From Methylobacteriaceae bacterium (GTDB lineage Bacteria > Pseudomonadota > Alphaproteobacteria > Rhizobiales > Beijerinckiaceae), in the NCBI GenBank assembly GCA_031272615.1, contig JAISTL010000133.1, forward strand, positions 1 through 19,581: a stretch of 19,581 bases of DNA. The letters are read 5' to 3'. Made by a program: the position numbers and the translations under genes. The notes beneath the pieces were generated by a model. It did no database searches. It had not been told where the DNA came from and saw nothing but the letters and a program-made list of their open reading frames with translations. Below, piece by piece: positions 8,063 through 15,635 of this stretch. Position 1 is the first letter of the stretch. Every line of letters begins with the position of its first letter.

Positions 8063-8103
8063 AACCTTACAAATCTGAAGTTCAACTTCAAATTTGCAAG
8101 GTT
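8063..8103. repeat. Palindromic repeat, copy B, downstream of the ATPase gene
   Basis: A 41-base near-perfect palindrome centred at 8083, with 18 of 20 positions pairing and AACCTTACAAAT at the left end matched by ATTTGCAAGGTT at the right. It begins 30 bases after the ATPase stop codon. It is the direct-repeat partner of copy A (35 of 39 identical). Because the element is palindromic, both strands of each copy can encode an N-L-A-N-L-K-type peptide, which is a by-product and not a gene. Confidence 0.88.
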
Positions 8104-8122
8104 AATGGATGCCGACCAGAAC

Positions 8123-8140
8123 GGGCGTTTCCAAACGCCC
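8123..8140 (+). terminator. Perfect inverted repeat after the ATPase cassette
   Basis: GGGCGTTT (8123-8130) and AAACGCCC (8133-8140) are perfectly complementary around CC, and would form a 7-bp stem with a 4-base loop. No T-run follows. It may end transcription of the ATPase gene with help from a factor, or be a protein-binding palindrome. Confidence 0.45.
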
Positions 8141-8204
8141 CGTCTCGGCCGCACCTCGAAAATCCGTCCATACCCCCGATTCCTCCCAACCCGCAGCCAA
8201 AAGA

Positions 8205-8228
8205 AACCCCGGGGTCGCCCCCGGGGTT
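8205..8228 (-). terminator. Intrinsic terminator of the minus-strand operon
   Basis: AACCCCGGGG (8205-8214) pairs perfectly with CCCCGGGGTT (8219-8228) around a 4-base loop. Read on the minus strand, the 10-bp stem is followed by TTTCTTTT, and it lies about 29 bases beyond the tctC stop codon. The plus strand has TTCTTC after the stem, so it may also stop transcription coming from the ATPase side. Confidence 0.85.
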
Positions 8229-8256
8229 CTTCTCCTGTCATCCGGCGTGTCCGGAA

Positions 8257-9234
8257 TTACTGGACATTCTTGTTGTAGAGGTTGAGGCGCTTGATGGTGG
8301 CCAGCAGTTTGGTGTCGTCCTCCTCAAGATACTTGGCGAACTCTTCGGGGCCCATCCATGTCGGCAGGTCACCGATTTTGGCCAGTGTTTCGAGATAGGT
8401 CGGGTCCTTGGTCGCCGTTTCAATGGCCTTGACCAGGATATCCTTGACCTCCTTCGGAGTTCCCTTGGGAACCACGAAGGAACGCCACACCTGCCCGGTC
8501 GCGTCGTATCCCGATTCCTTGAAAGTCGGAATTTCCGGATAAGCTTCGAGGCGGGTTTCGTCCAACACGCCGAGAACACGCAGATTGCCCGCCTTGTATT
8601 GGCCGTACGCCTCAGACGGATGGATCACACCGGAATCGATGTGGTTGCCGACCAGAGCGGTCAAAACGCCACTGCCGCCATCCTTGAACGGCATGGGCTG
8701 AACCTTGATGCCCGCCTTCTCGAAAAACAGTTCGATCGGCAGGTGGGTGCCGCCGCCGACCGCCGCGACGCCCAGAGTCAAGGCGCCGTCTTTTTCCTTG
8801 GCGGTCTTGACATAGTCATCAAGGGTCTTGATGGGCGAGGCGCTGTTGACGACCAGGAACACCGGCACCTTCAGGAACAGGCAGAGCGGATCCAGATCCT
8901 CACGGGTATACTCCAGCCCGCCGTAGTGAATCTGGTGGATTAAGCCGGTATTGTTGATGAGACCGACGGTGTAACCGTCCGGCCGCGAATGGGCGACGAA
9001 GCTGGTGCCGATGGTGCCCGAACCGCCGGCCTTGTTGGTGACGATGACCGGTTTGCCCAGTTCCTTCTCCAACGGACTCACCAGAGTACGGGCAATGATG
9101 TCGGAACCGCCGCCCGCACCCCACGGCACGACAAGCGTGATGGGCCGTTGCGGAAAATCCGCCGCCGATGCCGGCGCCGCGACGCCAAGCGACACCGCGC
9201 AGGCCGCCGCGAAAAGAGTGACGAGTTTATTCAT
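8257..9234 (-). CDS. tctC: Tripartite tricarboxylate transporter substrate-binding protein (TctC/Bug family)
   Basis: A periplasmic binding protein of 325 residues, normal for the family, which hands a carboxylate to TctA and TctB. AAGGAG lies 7 bases before the ATG. A clear signal peptide (LFAAACAVSLGVAAPASA) is probably cut before ADFPQRP. The mature protein opens with PITLVVPWGAGGGSDIIART and contains NKAGGSGTIGTSFVA, both hallmarks of Bug/TctC proteins. The two loops that bind the ligand carboxylate via backbone groups are therefore present, but the family binds many different acids. It is the last gene of the operon, 35 bases after tctA and followed by a strong terminator. The gene order B-A-C differs from the often-seen C-B-A. 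Confidence 0.93.
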   Translation of the reverse strand: MNKLVTLFAAACAVSLGVAAPASAADFPQRPITLVVPWGAGGGSDIIARTLVSPLEKELGKPVIVTNKAGGSGTIGTSFVAHSRPDGYTVGLINNTGLIHQIHYGGLEYTREDLDPLCLFLKVPVFLVVNSASPIKTLDDYVKTAKEKDGALTLGVAAVGGGTHLPIELFFEKAGIKVQPMPFKDGGSGVLTALVGNHIDSGVIHPSEAYGQYKAGNLRVLGVLDETRLEAYPEIPTFKESGYDATGQVWRSFVVPKGTPKEVKDILVKAIETATKDPTYLETLAKIGDLPTWMGPEEFAKYLEEDDTKLLATIKRLNLYNKNVQ

Positions 9235-9269
9235 GAATATCTCCTTTTGTTATTGCACGAGAGAAACGG

Positions 9270-10757
9270 TTATTGTGGAATTTTCTTGCCGGTTTTCCAT
9301 TCCCGATAAACTGGCCAAACCAGTGACAAAATGCTGAGCACGATGAAAAAGGCTGAGATCGGCTTAGTGATGAATACGGTGAGGTCCCCCTGGTTGGCGA
9401 TATAGGCCAACCGCAGATTGACCTCGGCGATGGGCCCGAGAATTAGGGCAATACACACCGCCGCGAGCGAGAAGTTGTATTTTTGCAGGAAGTAGCCCAC
9501 CACGCCGAACACCAGCATGGTGTAGAGATCGGTCACGTTCATATTGATGGCATAGGAGCCGAGCACACAGAACATGACGATGGCCATCACCAGGGTTCTC
9601 TTGGGAATCCGCAGTACCTGGGCGAACAGGCGGACCCCGGCGAGCCCGATGATGATCATGAACACATTGGCGATAAAACTGCCGGTAAAGATGCCGATGA
9701 CCACATCGGGGCGCTGTGTGAACAGCATGGGCCCCGGCGCCAGACCCTGAATCATCAGGCCGCCGACCAGAACCGCCGTCACCGAATCCCCCGGAATGCC
9801 GAGGGCGAGAAGCGGAACCAAAGCGCCGCCGCACACCGCGTTGTTGGCGCTCTCCGTCGCCGCCACACCGTCCAGTTCTCCTGTTCCGAACCGTTCGGGA
9901 TGGGGAGAGTTGCGCTTGGCTTCGCTGTAGCTGATCCAGGAGGCCGTGCCCGAGCCCGTACCCGGCACGATACCGACAAACGTGCCGATGATCGAACCGC
10001 GCAAAAGGGTTTTCCAGCACGAGGCTAATTCCCTCAGGCTGGGGATGCTCCCCGAGAGCTTGACCGTCACCTCGTTCTTTTCAAAAATGCGCTCGATTTG
10101 CACCAGCACCTCGGAAATGGCGAAGAGACCAATCAACGCCGGGATAAAGGCAACCCCGTCGGCAAAACCGGTCATGCCGAAGGTGAAGCGCAGGACACCG
10201 CCGATGGGGTCAGAGCCGATGGTCGAGAGCAGCATGCCGAAACAGCCGATCAGGATGCCTTTGAGGATATCGCTGGACAGGCTGGCGATGATCGCCAGGC
10301 CGAAGGCTGCAAGGGAGAAGTATTCGGCCGGGCCGAACTTCAGGGCGAAACTGGCCAGCAGCGGCGCGCAAAACGCCAGCACCACGCAGGAGAACAACCC
10401 GCCGATGCCCGAGGCGATGGTGGCCATGCCGAGGGCCTTCAACGCCTGCCCCTTTTGTGCCAGCGGGTAGCCGTCAAGGACCGTCGCCGCCGACGCCGGA
10501 GTTCCGGGGGTCTTGACCAGAATCGAGGAAATGCAACCGCCGTAAATCCCGCCGATGAAAATGCCGATCAGCATGTTCAAGCCGATGACCGGCGGCATGC
10601 CGAAGGTGATGGGGATCAGCAGGGCCACGCCCATGGTCGCCGTAAGGCCCGGCAGGGCGCCGATGACCGTTCCACCGAACACGCCGACGAAAATGGCCCA
10701 CAGGCAGGACGGCTGGAAAACCGCAAGGATATAACCGAGGGTGTCAGGGGTCTCCAT
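9270..10757 (-). CDS. tctA: Tripartite tricarboxylate transporter large permease (TctA)
   Basis: The 495-residue large membrane subunit of the TTT importer, of usual length, hydrophobic with about a dozen helices. AAGGAG stands 7 bases before the ATG at 10757. Family signatures are clear: GTVIGALPGLTATMGVALL near the N-terminus, then GIYGGCISSILVKTPGTPAS, and in the second half GTFVGIVPGTGSGTASWISY and ESANNAVCGGALVPLLALG. The repeated G-x-x-P-G elements mark the two inverted halves thought to form the transport path. It lies between tctB and tctC with gaps of 51 and 35 bases. The substrate is probably a hydroxy- or acid-sugar carboxylate used by the upstream enzymes, by context only. Confidence 0.95.
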   Translation of the reverse strand: METPDTLGYILAVFQPSCLWAIFVGVFGGTVIGALPGLTATMGVALLIPITFGMPPVIGLNMLIGIFIGGIYGGCISSILVKTPGTPASAATVLDGYPLAQKGQALKALGMATIASGIGGLFSCVVLAFCAPLLASFALKFGPAEYFSLAAFGLAIIASLSSDILKGILIGCFGMLLSTIGSDPIGGVLRFTFGMTGFADGVAFIPALIGLFAISEVLVQIERIFEKNEVTVKLSGSIPSLRELASCWKTLLRGSIIGTFVGIVPGTGSGTASWISYSEAKRNSPHPERFGTGELDGVAATESANNAVCGGALVPLLALGIPGDSVTAVLVGGLMIQGLAPGPMLFTQRPDVVIGIFTGSFIANVFMIIIGLAGVRLFAQVLRIPKRTLVMAIVMFCVLGSYAINMNVTDLYTMLVFGVVGYFLQKYNFSLAAVCIALILGPIAEVNLRLAYIANQGDLTVFITKPISAFFIVLSILSLVWPVYREWKTGKKIPQ

Positions 10758-10808
10758 GGTATCTCCTTAATCAATGTCAACAAAAACAAACGTTTCAGCC
10801 CGGGACGA

Positions 10809-11288
10809 TCAGAAATAGAGATAGGAGGGGAATTCCGGCAGCGGCACCATCATGATTTTGGTGAAGCCGTAATATGCCAACCCGATGATGACATAGGGAA
10901 AAACGAAGATATGAAGCGGGCGCCTCTCCCCCAGAAGCAGCATTCCCGCCGGCAGGATGACGGCGGACGCCACGAGAAAGCCCAAAGGCTCATAAATCAG
11001 GATGTAAACAACCAGCAGCACGATAAACAGCGCCATGCGCAGCAACACATTGCCCGCCGCCATGGCCGGGGCTTCGCCGGCATCGAGCGCGCCGTACCAC
11101 AGGCTTCGGCCCAACAACGCGAGGGACAGCAGAGCGATGGTCGCTGTCATCACCCCGGGGAAAAACTCCGGCCCGATGGTGTGTTCATAACCGACACCCA
11201 GAGGCAGCTTGGAAATCCGCCACCAGGCAAAGGCGCAAAACATCAGGAAAGCGATGGCAACATAGGTGTCATGGTTGGCTTTTTTCAT
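10809..11288 (-). CDS. tctB: Tripartite tricarboxylate transporter small permease (TctB)
   Basis: The small membrane subunit of the TTT system, 159 residues with four predicted helices (for example YVAIAFLMFCAFAWW, ATIALLSLALLG, MALFIVLLVVYILIY and ASAVILPAGMLLL). The ATG at 11288 is chosen because AGGGGA lies about 6 bases upstream and the protein then begins MKKANHDTYV. An in-frame ATG at 11318 would add ten unlikely residues. TctB sequences are poorly conserved, so the call rests on size, topology and the adjacent tctA and tctC. The 90-base gap before it holds a large hairpin. Confidence 0.88.
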   Translation of the reverse strand: MKKANHDTYVAIAFLMFCAFAWWRISKLPLGVGYEHTIGPEFFPGVMTATIALLSLALLGRSLWYGALDAGEAPAMAAGNVLLRMALFIVLLVVYILIYEPLGFLVASAVILPAGMLLLGERRPLHIFVFPYVIIGLAYYGFTKIMMVPLPEFPSYLYF

Positions 11289-11329
11289 GAAACGTCCCCT
11301 CTTTATCGAATGTTGCAAATTCCTGAGCG

Positions 11330-11371
11330 GTGCGGCGGCTGCATCCGGCGATTCCGGAGGCGCCGCCGCAC
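11330..11371 (-). promoter_or_regulatory. Compound hairpin between enzyme genes and transporter genes
   Basis: GTGCGGCGGC (11330-11339) and GCCGCCGCAC (11362-11371) pair perfectly over 10 bp. Inside, TCCGG (11344-11348) and CCGGA (11354-11358) form a second stem with a 5-base loop. It sits in the 90-base gap after the dehydrogenase gene and before tctB. No T-run follows on the minus strand. It may be an mRNA processing or stability element that lets enzymes and transporter be expressed at different levels. Confidence 0.65.
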
Positions 11372-11378
11372 GCGAGAG

Positions 11379-12353
11379 TCACTTTTTCCAGCGCGGATGG
11401 TCATAGGCTGCCGGATTACAGACCTTGGGCCATTTCTCCCCGTTGATCACCGCCAGAACTCCCTCCACCGCGCCGACCGCGACGCCCGCGGCCGCTTCTT
11501 TTGTCTGCCCGGCCATGTGCGGCGTAATCACGAAGTTGTCCAGCTGCATCAGCGGCAGCCCGGCGTCGAACGGTTCCTGCACCAACACGTCAAAACCCGC
11601 ACCGTGGATTTTGTTGTCCTTCAGGGCGCGGTACAGCGCGTCTTCGTCAACGATGCCGCCCCGCGCGCAGTTGATGAGGATCGCGTTGTCTTTCATCATG
11701 CCGAGTTCCTTTTCGCCGATGAGGTTGCGCGTCGCGTCCGTCAGCGGCACGTGCAGGGAGATCACGTCCGCCTCCCGGTAGAGCGGCCCGAGGTCCGTGA
11801 TATAGGCCCAACCGCCGGCTTCAACGGCTTCTTTTTTCAGGAACGGATCATACACCATCACCGTCATGCCGATGGCCGCGGCCATACGCCCGAATTCCGA
11901 ACCGATGGCGCCGCCGCCGACAAGCCCGAGGGTTTTGCCCTTCAGTTCATAGGCCTTGTAGGTCGAGCGGATATTGAAATTGCCGCGTCGTGTTTCCTGG
12001 TCGGATCGCAGCACATCCTTGGCAAGGGCGAACATCAGCATCATGGCATGTTCGGCGACGGAACGGGTATTGGCGCCCGGAACGATGACAACGGGAATAC
12101 CGAGTTCGGTGCAGGTCGCGACATCGACACTGTCGACGCCAACACCCGGGCGGCCGATGACCTTCAGGTTTTTCGCCGCCAGCAGCCCTTCCCTGTCAAT
12201 GGAACCGATACGGATGATCAGCCCGTCGGCATCCGCCAGAAACGGATCCAGTTTGCGCGGCTCCCCGGTTTCGGCGACAACCGCCTGCGCATGGCGCTCC
12301 AGAAGCGCCATGCCCTTTTCATGCAGTCTTTGAGTCACAACCACTTTTGTCAT
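11379..12353 (-). CDS. D-isomer-specific 2-hydroxyacid dehydrogenase (phosphoglycerate dehydrogenase-like)
   Basis: A 324-residue NAD-dependent dehydrogenase that oxidises a 2-hydroxyacid or reduces a 2-oxo acid. The start MTKVVVTQRL at 12353 is chosen over an in-frame codon at 12476, which lies inside the dapA-like gene. It is 11 bases after that gene's stop codon, with AAGGAA near the end of that gene, so translation may be coupled. Motifs include GRPGVGVD (68-75), Rossmann loop GGGAIG (146-151), and catalytic R231 in INCARGGIVDEDAL, E260 in LVQEPFD and H279 in VITPHMAGQT. No ACT or other serine-sensing domain is present, so a biosynthetic SerA role is unlikely. In context it could link the racemase product to the aldolase substrate. 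Confidence 0.92.
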   Translation of the reverse strand: MTKVVVTQRLHEKGMALLERHAQAVVAETGEPRKLDPFLADADGLIIRIGSIDREGLLAAKNLKVIGRPGVGVDSVDVATCTELGIPVVIVPGANTRSVAEHAMMLMFALAKDVLRSDQETRRGNFNIRSTYKAYELKGKTLGLVGGGAIGSEFGRMAAAIGMTVMVYDPFLKKEAVEAGGWAYITDLGPLYREADVISLHVPLTDATRNLIGEKELGMMKDNAILINCARGGIVDEDALYRALKDNKIHGAGFDVLVQEPFDAGLPLMQLDNFVITPHMAGQTKEAAAGVAVGAVEGVLAVINGEKWPKVCNPAAYDHPRWKK

Positions 12354-12364
12354 GTTCACAACCG

Positions 12365-13246
12365 CTATTCCTTGTAGACGTCGCACGCGGCCTTGAGCGC
12401 CGCATCGATTTTCGGGTCGGTGCCGCTGGCCGGCTCGCGGGCCGGGCCGACGGGATGGCCGAGAAGATTCAGGCACCGCTTGACGACGGAATTGGGGTTC
12501 CCCAACGCCATCACGTCGCGGAACGGCCGGATGGCGCGCTGCGCGGTGTTTGCCGCCTCGATATCACCCTTGGCCCAATTGTCGTAAATGCTGCAGATCA
12601 GCTTCGGGAACACATTCGCCCAACCGGCGATCGCTCCCGTGCCGCCGGCCAGCAACGTCCAGAGAATGAGTGAATCATTGCCGGCCAGCACCGCAAGACG
12701 TCCGCCGGTATTCTCGATATAGCGCAGGGTATTGTCGAAATTGCCGCTGGAATCCTTGGCGCCGACGATGTTCGGGTTTTCCTCGGCGAGCTTTTTGACC
12801 GTCTGATAATTGATGTTGTTGCCCGTGCGCGCCGGCATGTTGTACAGCAGAATCGGCAATGTGACGCTCTTGGCCACGGCGCTGAAATGACGATAGATAT
12901 CGTCCTGCGAAACCGCCACGAAATAGGGCGAGACCACCGACAGGGCGTTCACACCCAAACCCTCGGCCTTCTTCGACATTTCAACGGTTTCCCTGGTGCC
13001 GATGCACCCCGTCCCGGCATAAACCGGCACCCGCCCCTTGACCTCGTCCACGGCGACTTTCAGCACCTTGAGTTTTTCATCCTCGGTCAGCGCATACACT
13101 TCACCGTTGGTGCCCAGTGCAAAGATACCGGAAACCCCGCCATCAATCAGCCGGTTGATTTCGATGCGGAACTGCGCTTCGTTGAAGCTTTCATCGTCGT
13201 TCATCGGCGTGATGATGGGAACGATAATACCTTTGGGTGTGAACAT
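12365..13246 (-). CDS. DapA-family class I lyase/aldolase
   Basis: A 293-residue Schiff-base lyase of the dihydrodipicolinate synthase/N-acetylneuraminate lyase family, with an AAGGAG site 7 bases before the ATG. Pyruvate-binding GTNGE (45-49), catalytic Y135 in LLYNMPARTGN and Schiff-base lysine K164 in IVGAKDSSG are intact. The family condenses or cleaves pyruvate and an aldehyde, and also contains sugar-acid dehydratases and 4-hydroxy-2-oxoglutarate-type aldolases. Placement between a racemase-like gene and a hydroxyacid dehydrogenase gene in a transport operon favours a catabolic aldolase over lysine biosynthesis. The usual G-T-T-G-E of true DapA is here G-T-N-G-E, as is common in catabolic paralogues. 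The exact substrate is unknown. Confidence 0.9.
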   Translation of the reverse strand: MFTPKGIIVPIITPMNDDESFNEAQFRIEINRLIDGGVSGIFALGTNGEVYALTEDEKLKVLKVAVDEVKGRVPVYAGTGCIGTRETVEMSKKAEGLGVNALSVVSPYFVAVSQDDIYRHFSAVAKSVTLPILLYNMPARTGNNINYQTVKKLAEENPNIVGAKDSSGNFDNTLRYIENTGGRLAVLAGNDSLILWTLLAGGTGAIAGWANVFPKLICSIYDNWAKGDIEAANTAQRAIRPFRDVMALGNPNSVVKRCLNLLGHPVGPAREPASGTDPKIDAALKAACDVYKE

Positions 13247-13262
13247 TCTGGTCTCCTTGTTG

Positions 13263-14597
13263 TCAGGACGATTGAGCGATGGAATGATTGGGCGGCCACG
13301 GGTCGATGAGGTTTCCCGCCGCGTCGAACCGCATGGGCGCCGGCCGGCTCAGAATCTCGATGCCCGGCCGTTCTTCGAGCTCCGGCAGCATGGCTTCCGA
13401 GGCGTAGAGATATTCAAGATGCAGGGTGTTGGGAATGCGCAGCATGCGAACCGCGTCGGGCGTTCGGGTTTCGCAGGTTTTGACCGCGGCCTGGATGGCG
13501 GATTTGTCGTCCGGCATGCTCAACGGAATCGACGCGGCGCACAGCAGGCCGGACGTCACCGCGTTCATGTACACCGCTTCACGGTCAAACTTGTTGAACA
13601 GCTTGTCGGTAATCACATCCGCCCGGGCGACGCCATTGGCGTTGCCGGCGCTTTTGTCGGTGATGTCCAGCACCGCGATGCGCTTGATGTCCGGCCCGCC
13701 GGACATCGCCGGTGACGACGGACGTCCGGTGATGTTGGTATCCATGCACGCGCCGGAAAACTCCTTGCCGACATAATCGATGATCAGCACATCCAGCGGA
13801 CCGGTGGCCAGCGGCTCATCCAGCGGCCCGATGGGCAGCCGCGGCATGTTGCCCATGGCGATCTTCAGAAATTCCTTTTCTTCGGCAATCAGGCTTTGAG
13901 GAGCGGCAACCACAATCCGCGACAGGCGATCATAGGCGTTCTCGATGGTGCCGACTCCGAACAGCACCTTGCACGTCTTCAGCTTGACCACGGCCATTTC
14001 CTCGACGAGGTGTCCCATATGACCGAACCCCCACAGATGGCAGTTTTCAGCCCCGGACTGTTTGCCGAGTCCGATGGTCAGCATTTTCGCAAGCCCGCTT
14101 TCGAGGGGAGCGCGGAATCCCGTATGGGGTTTGATCCGGTTGTAGAGAACGATGCCGTCGGCTTCATGGGCCAGCTTGTCGATCCGCACGGACATGCCGT
14201 TCTCCAGCACGCCCACTTCCACGGTTTCCATACTGGAACGAATCGGGCAACCGATGGTGCTTTCCGTTACACCGAGATGTTCCAGCACTTTCCGCTGACC
14301 CTCGGCGGTCGCGCCGCCGTGGCTGCCCATGGCCGGCACCACAAACGGATGGGCGCCGCGCTCACGGATGAACTCCACCAACCCTTTCAACACCGGGACA
14401 AACTGCGCGAACCCGCGGCTCCCCGCGGTCACGGCGATGCTCATGCCGGGTTTGACCGCCCCGGTGCAGGGCGTGCTCAGTGCCTGCCGCAGCGCCGCCT
14501 GAACGTCGGAGACATCCATCGCCGCAAAGGACTGCCGCACCAGCGCAACCGGCGGGATCGGAAAATCATCGACAAGTCTGGCATATCCGGGGCGCAT
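13263..14597 (-). CDS. LarA-like (DUF2088, lactate racemase N-terminal domain) protein
   Basis: A 444-residue member of the nickel-pincer lactate racemase superfamily, which in known members inverts the 2-hydroxyl of lactate, malate or related acids. Family signatures include VTAGSRGFAQF (R61), PFVVPAMGSHGGATAEGQ (H93) and IKPHTGFRAPLESGLAKML (H158, K171), with H187 in CHLWGFGHMG. These positions plausibly match the cofactor- and substrate-binding Arg, His and Lys of LarA, though the spacing marks it as a divergent subgroup. It begins 9 bases after the pdxA2 stop, with AAGGAG inside the end of that gene, so translation is probably coupled. The cofactor-making genes larB, larC and larE are not in the window. 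A racemase of the imported hydroxyacid is the best guess, but epimerase or other activity is possible. Confidence 0.82.
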   Translation of the reverse strand: MRPGYARLVDDFPIPPVALVRQSFAAMDVSDVQAALRQALSTPCTGAVKPGMSIAVTAGSRGFAQFVPVLKGLVEFIRERGAHPFVVPAMGSHGGATAEGQRKVLEHLGVTESTIGCPIRSSMETVEVGVLENGMSVRIDKLAHEADGIVLYNRIKPHTGFRAPLESGLAKMLTIGLGKQSGAENCHLWGFGHMGHLVEEMAVVKLKTCKVLFGVGTIENAYDRLSRIVVAAPQSLIAEEKEFLKIAMGNMPRLPIGPLDEPLATGPLDVLIIDYVGKEFSGACMDTNITGRPSSPAMSGGPDIKRIAVLDITDKSAGNANGVARADVITDKLFNKFDREAVYMNAVTSGLLCAASIPLSMPDDKSAIQAAVKTCETRTPDAVRMLRIPNTLHLEYLYASEAMLPELEERPGIEILSRPAPMRFDAAGNLIDPWPPNHSIAQSS

Positions 14598-14606
14598 GGG
14601 CTGCTC

Positions 14607-15635
14607 TCACTCCTTCGCCAGCCAGGCGGCCAGTTCAACGGAATCGATCATGGAATGCGGGTTGGCTCTGCCTTCGCCCGCAATCTCGAAAGCGGTGCCG
14701 TGATCGACGGAAACCCGGATGATCGGCAGGCCGAGGGTAATGTTCACCCCGGCCACCGCGCCCATCTGCCCGGTTTTTTCGTCAAAGGTGAACCCCTTGA
14801 GTTTGATGGGGATATGCCCCTGGTCATGGTACATCACCACCACCACATCAAACTTGCCGCCGGCCATTTTGGGAAACACCGTGTCGGGAGGAACCGGCCC
14901 TTCCACATTCAGTCCCGCCGCCTGCGCTTCGGCAATCGCCGGGATGATTTCTGTAATCTCCTCGTCGCCGAACAGTCCGCCTTCGCCGCTGTGCGGATTC
15001 AACCCGGCAACCGCAATGCGGGGCGAGGCGATCCCCATCTTCTTCAGGGCATTGCAGGAGAGTTCGATCACCTTGAGGACCCGCTCCTTTTTCACCAGGT
15101 CACACGCCCGGCGCAACGACACATGGGTGGAGACATGCGCCACCCGGAAAGCCCCGTCTGCCAACATCATAGTGTAATCGCGGGTTTTGGTGAGGTCGGC
15201 ATAGATTTCAGTGTGGCCGGCATAATGAAATCCGGCGGAATTGACGGCGGCCTTGTTGATGGGGCCGGTCACCGTCGCATGGACCCTGCCCTCCATGGCC
15301 AGCGCGATATTGCGGGCGATATACTCGAAAGACGCCTTTCCCTGGGCGGGGGTCGCCGTTTTGTAGCGAAGCTCTTCGCGCGGCATGTTGTGAAGGTCGA
15401 GAACATCGACGACGCCGTATTTGTACTTTCCTTCCTCCGGTGAGGAAACCGCGCGGACGGAAAGGTCCAGCCCGGAAAACCTCACGGCATCCGCCACCAC
15501 CCCCGCATCCGAAACCACCAACGGCCGGCACAGATCATAAATCCTGCGATCATTCAAAGCCTTGACCGTCACTTCGGGGCCGATTCCCGCCGGGTCCCCC
15601 GAACTGATTCCCACAATCGGGCGCTGTCCATTCAT
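14607..15635 (-). CDS. pdxA2: PdxA2-like 4-phospho-acid-sugar dehydrogenase (PdxA family)
   Basis: A 342-residue NAD-dependent, metal-using oxidative decarboxylase. The ATG at 15635 overlaps the kinase stop codon as ATGA and has GGAGA 5 bases upstream. Longer in-frame starts run into the kinase gene and are rejected. It opens with VGISSGDPAGIGPEV. H141-T142 in AGHTE is the substrate site, and the three metal histidines are H171 in STHVSLR, H215 in GLNPHSGEGG and H270 in MYHDQGH. True PdxA makes vitamin B6. PdxA2 proteins next to DUF1537 kinases instead act on 4-phosphothreonate-type acids, giving DHAP and CO2. The overlap with the kinase gene makes the catabolic role much more likely. Confidence 0.9.
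   Translation of the reverse strand: MNGQRPIVGISSGDPAGIGPEVTVKALNDRRIYDLCRPLVVSDAGVVADAVRFSGLDLSVRAVSSPEEGKYKYGVVDVLDLHNMPREELRYKTATPAQGKASFEYIARNIALAMEGRVHATVTGPINKAAVNSAGFHYAGHTEIYADLTKTRDYTMMLADGAFRVAHVSTHVSLRRACDLVKKERVLKVIELSCNALKKMGIASPRIAVAGLNPHSGEGGLFGDEEITEIIPAIAEAQAAGLNVEGPVPPDTVFPKMAGGKFDVVVVMYHDQGHIPIKLKGFTFDEKTGQMGAVAGVNITLGLPIIRVSVDHGTAFEIAGEGRANPHSMIDSVELAAWLAKE

Noticed and set aside
6816..8103. The palindromic repeats as a two-unit CRISPR array or as ends of a classic insertion sequence
   Set aside because: There are only two copies, 1.2 kb apart, with a gene and no spacers between. The gene is an ATPase and not a transposase, and the copies are direct repeats as well as palindromes.
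8105..8278. A short plus-strand frame beginning just after palindrome copy B
   Set aside because: It runs through both hairpins and into the end of tctC, and the product is proline/arginine-rich with no recognisable features.
10098..12377. A 759-codon open frame on the plus strand
   Set aside because: It lies opposite tctA, tctB and the hydroxyacid dehydrogenase, whose products show clear family motifs. Its composition (rich in R, H, G, D, Q) is typical of an antisense shadow in GC-rich DNA.
12365..13246. Lysine-biosynthetic DapA
   Set aside because: No lysine genes are nearby. The gene is embedded in a transport and catabolism operon, and the pyruvate loop is G-T-N-G-E and not the usual G-T-T-G-E.
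13896..15443. A 515-codon open frame on the plus strand
   Set aside because: It is antisense to the LarA-like and pdxA2 genes, has biased composition and shows no recognisable domain.
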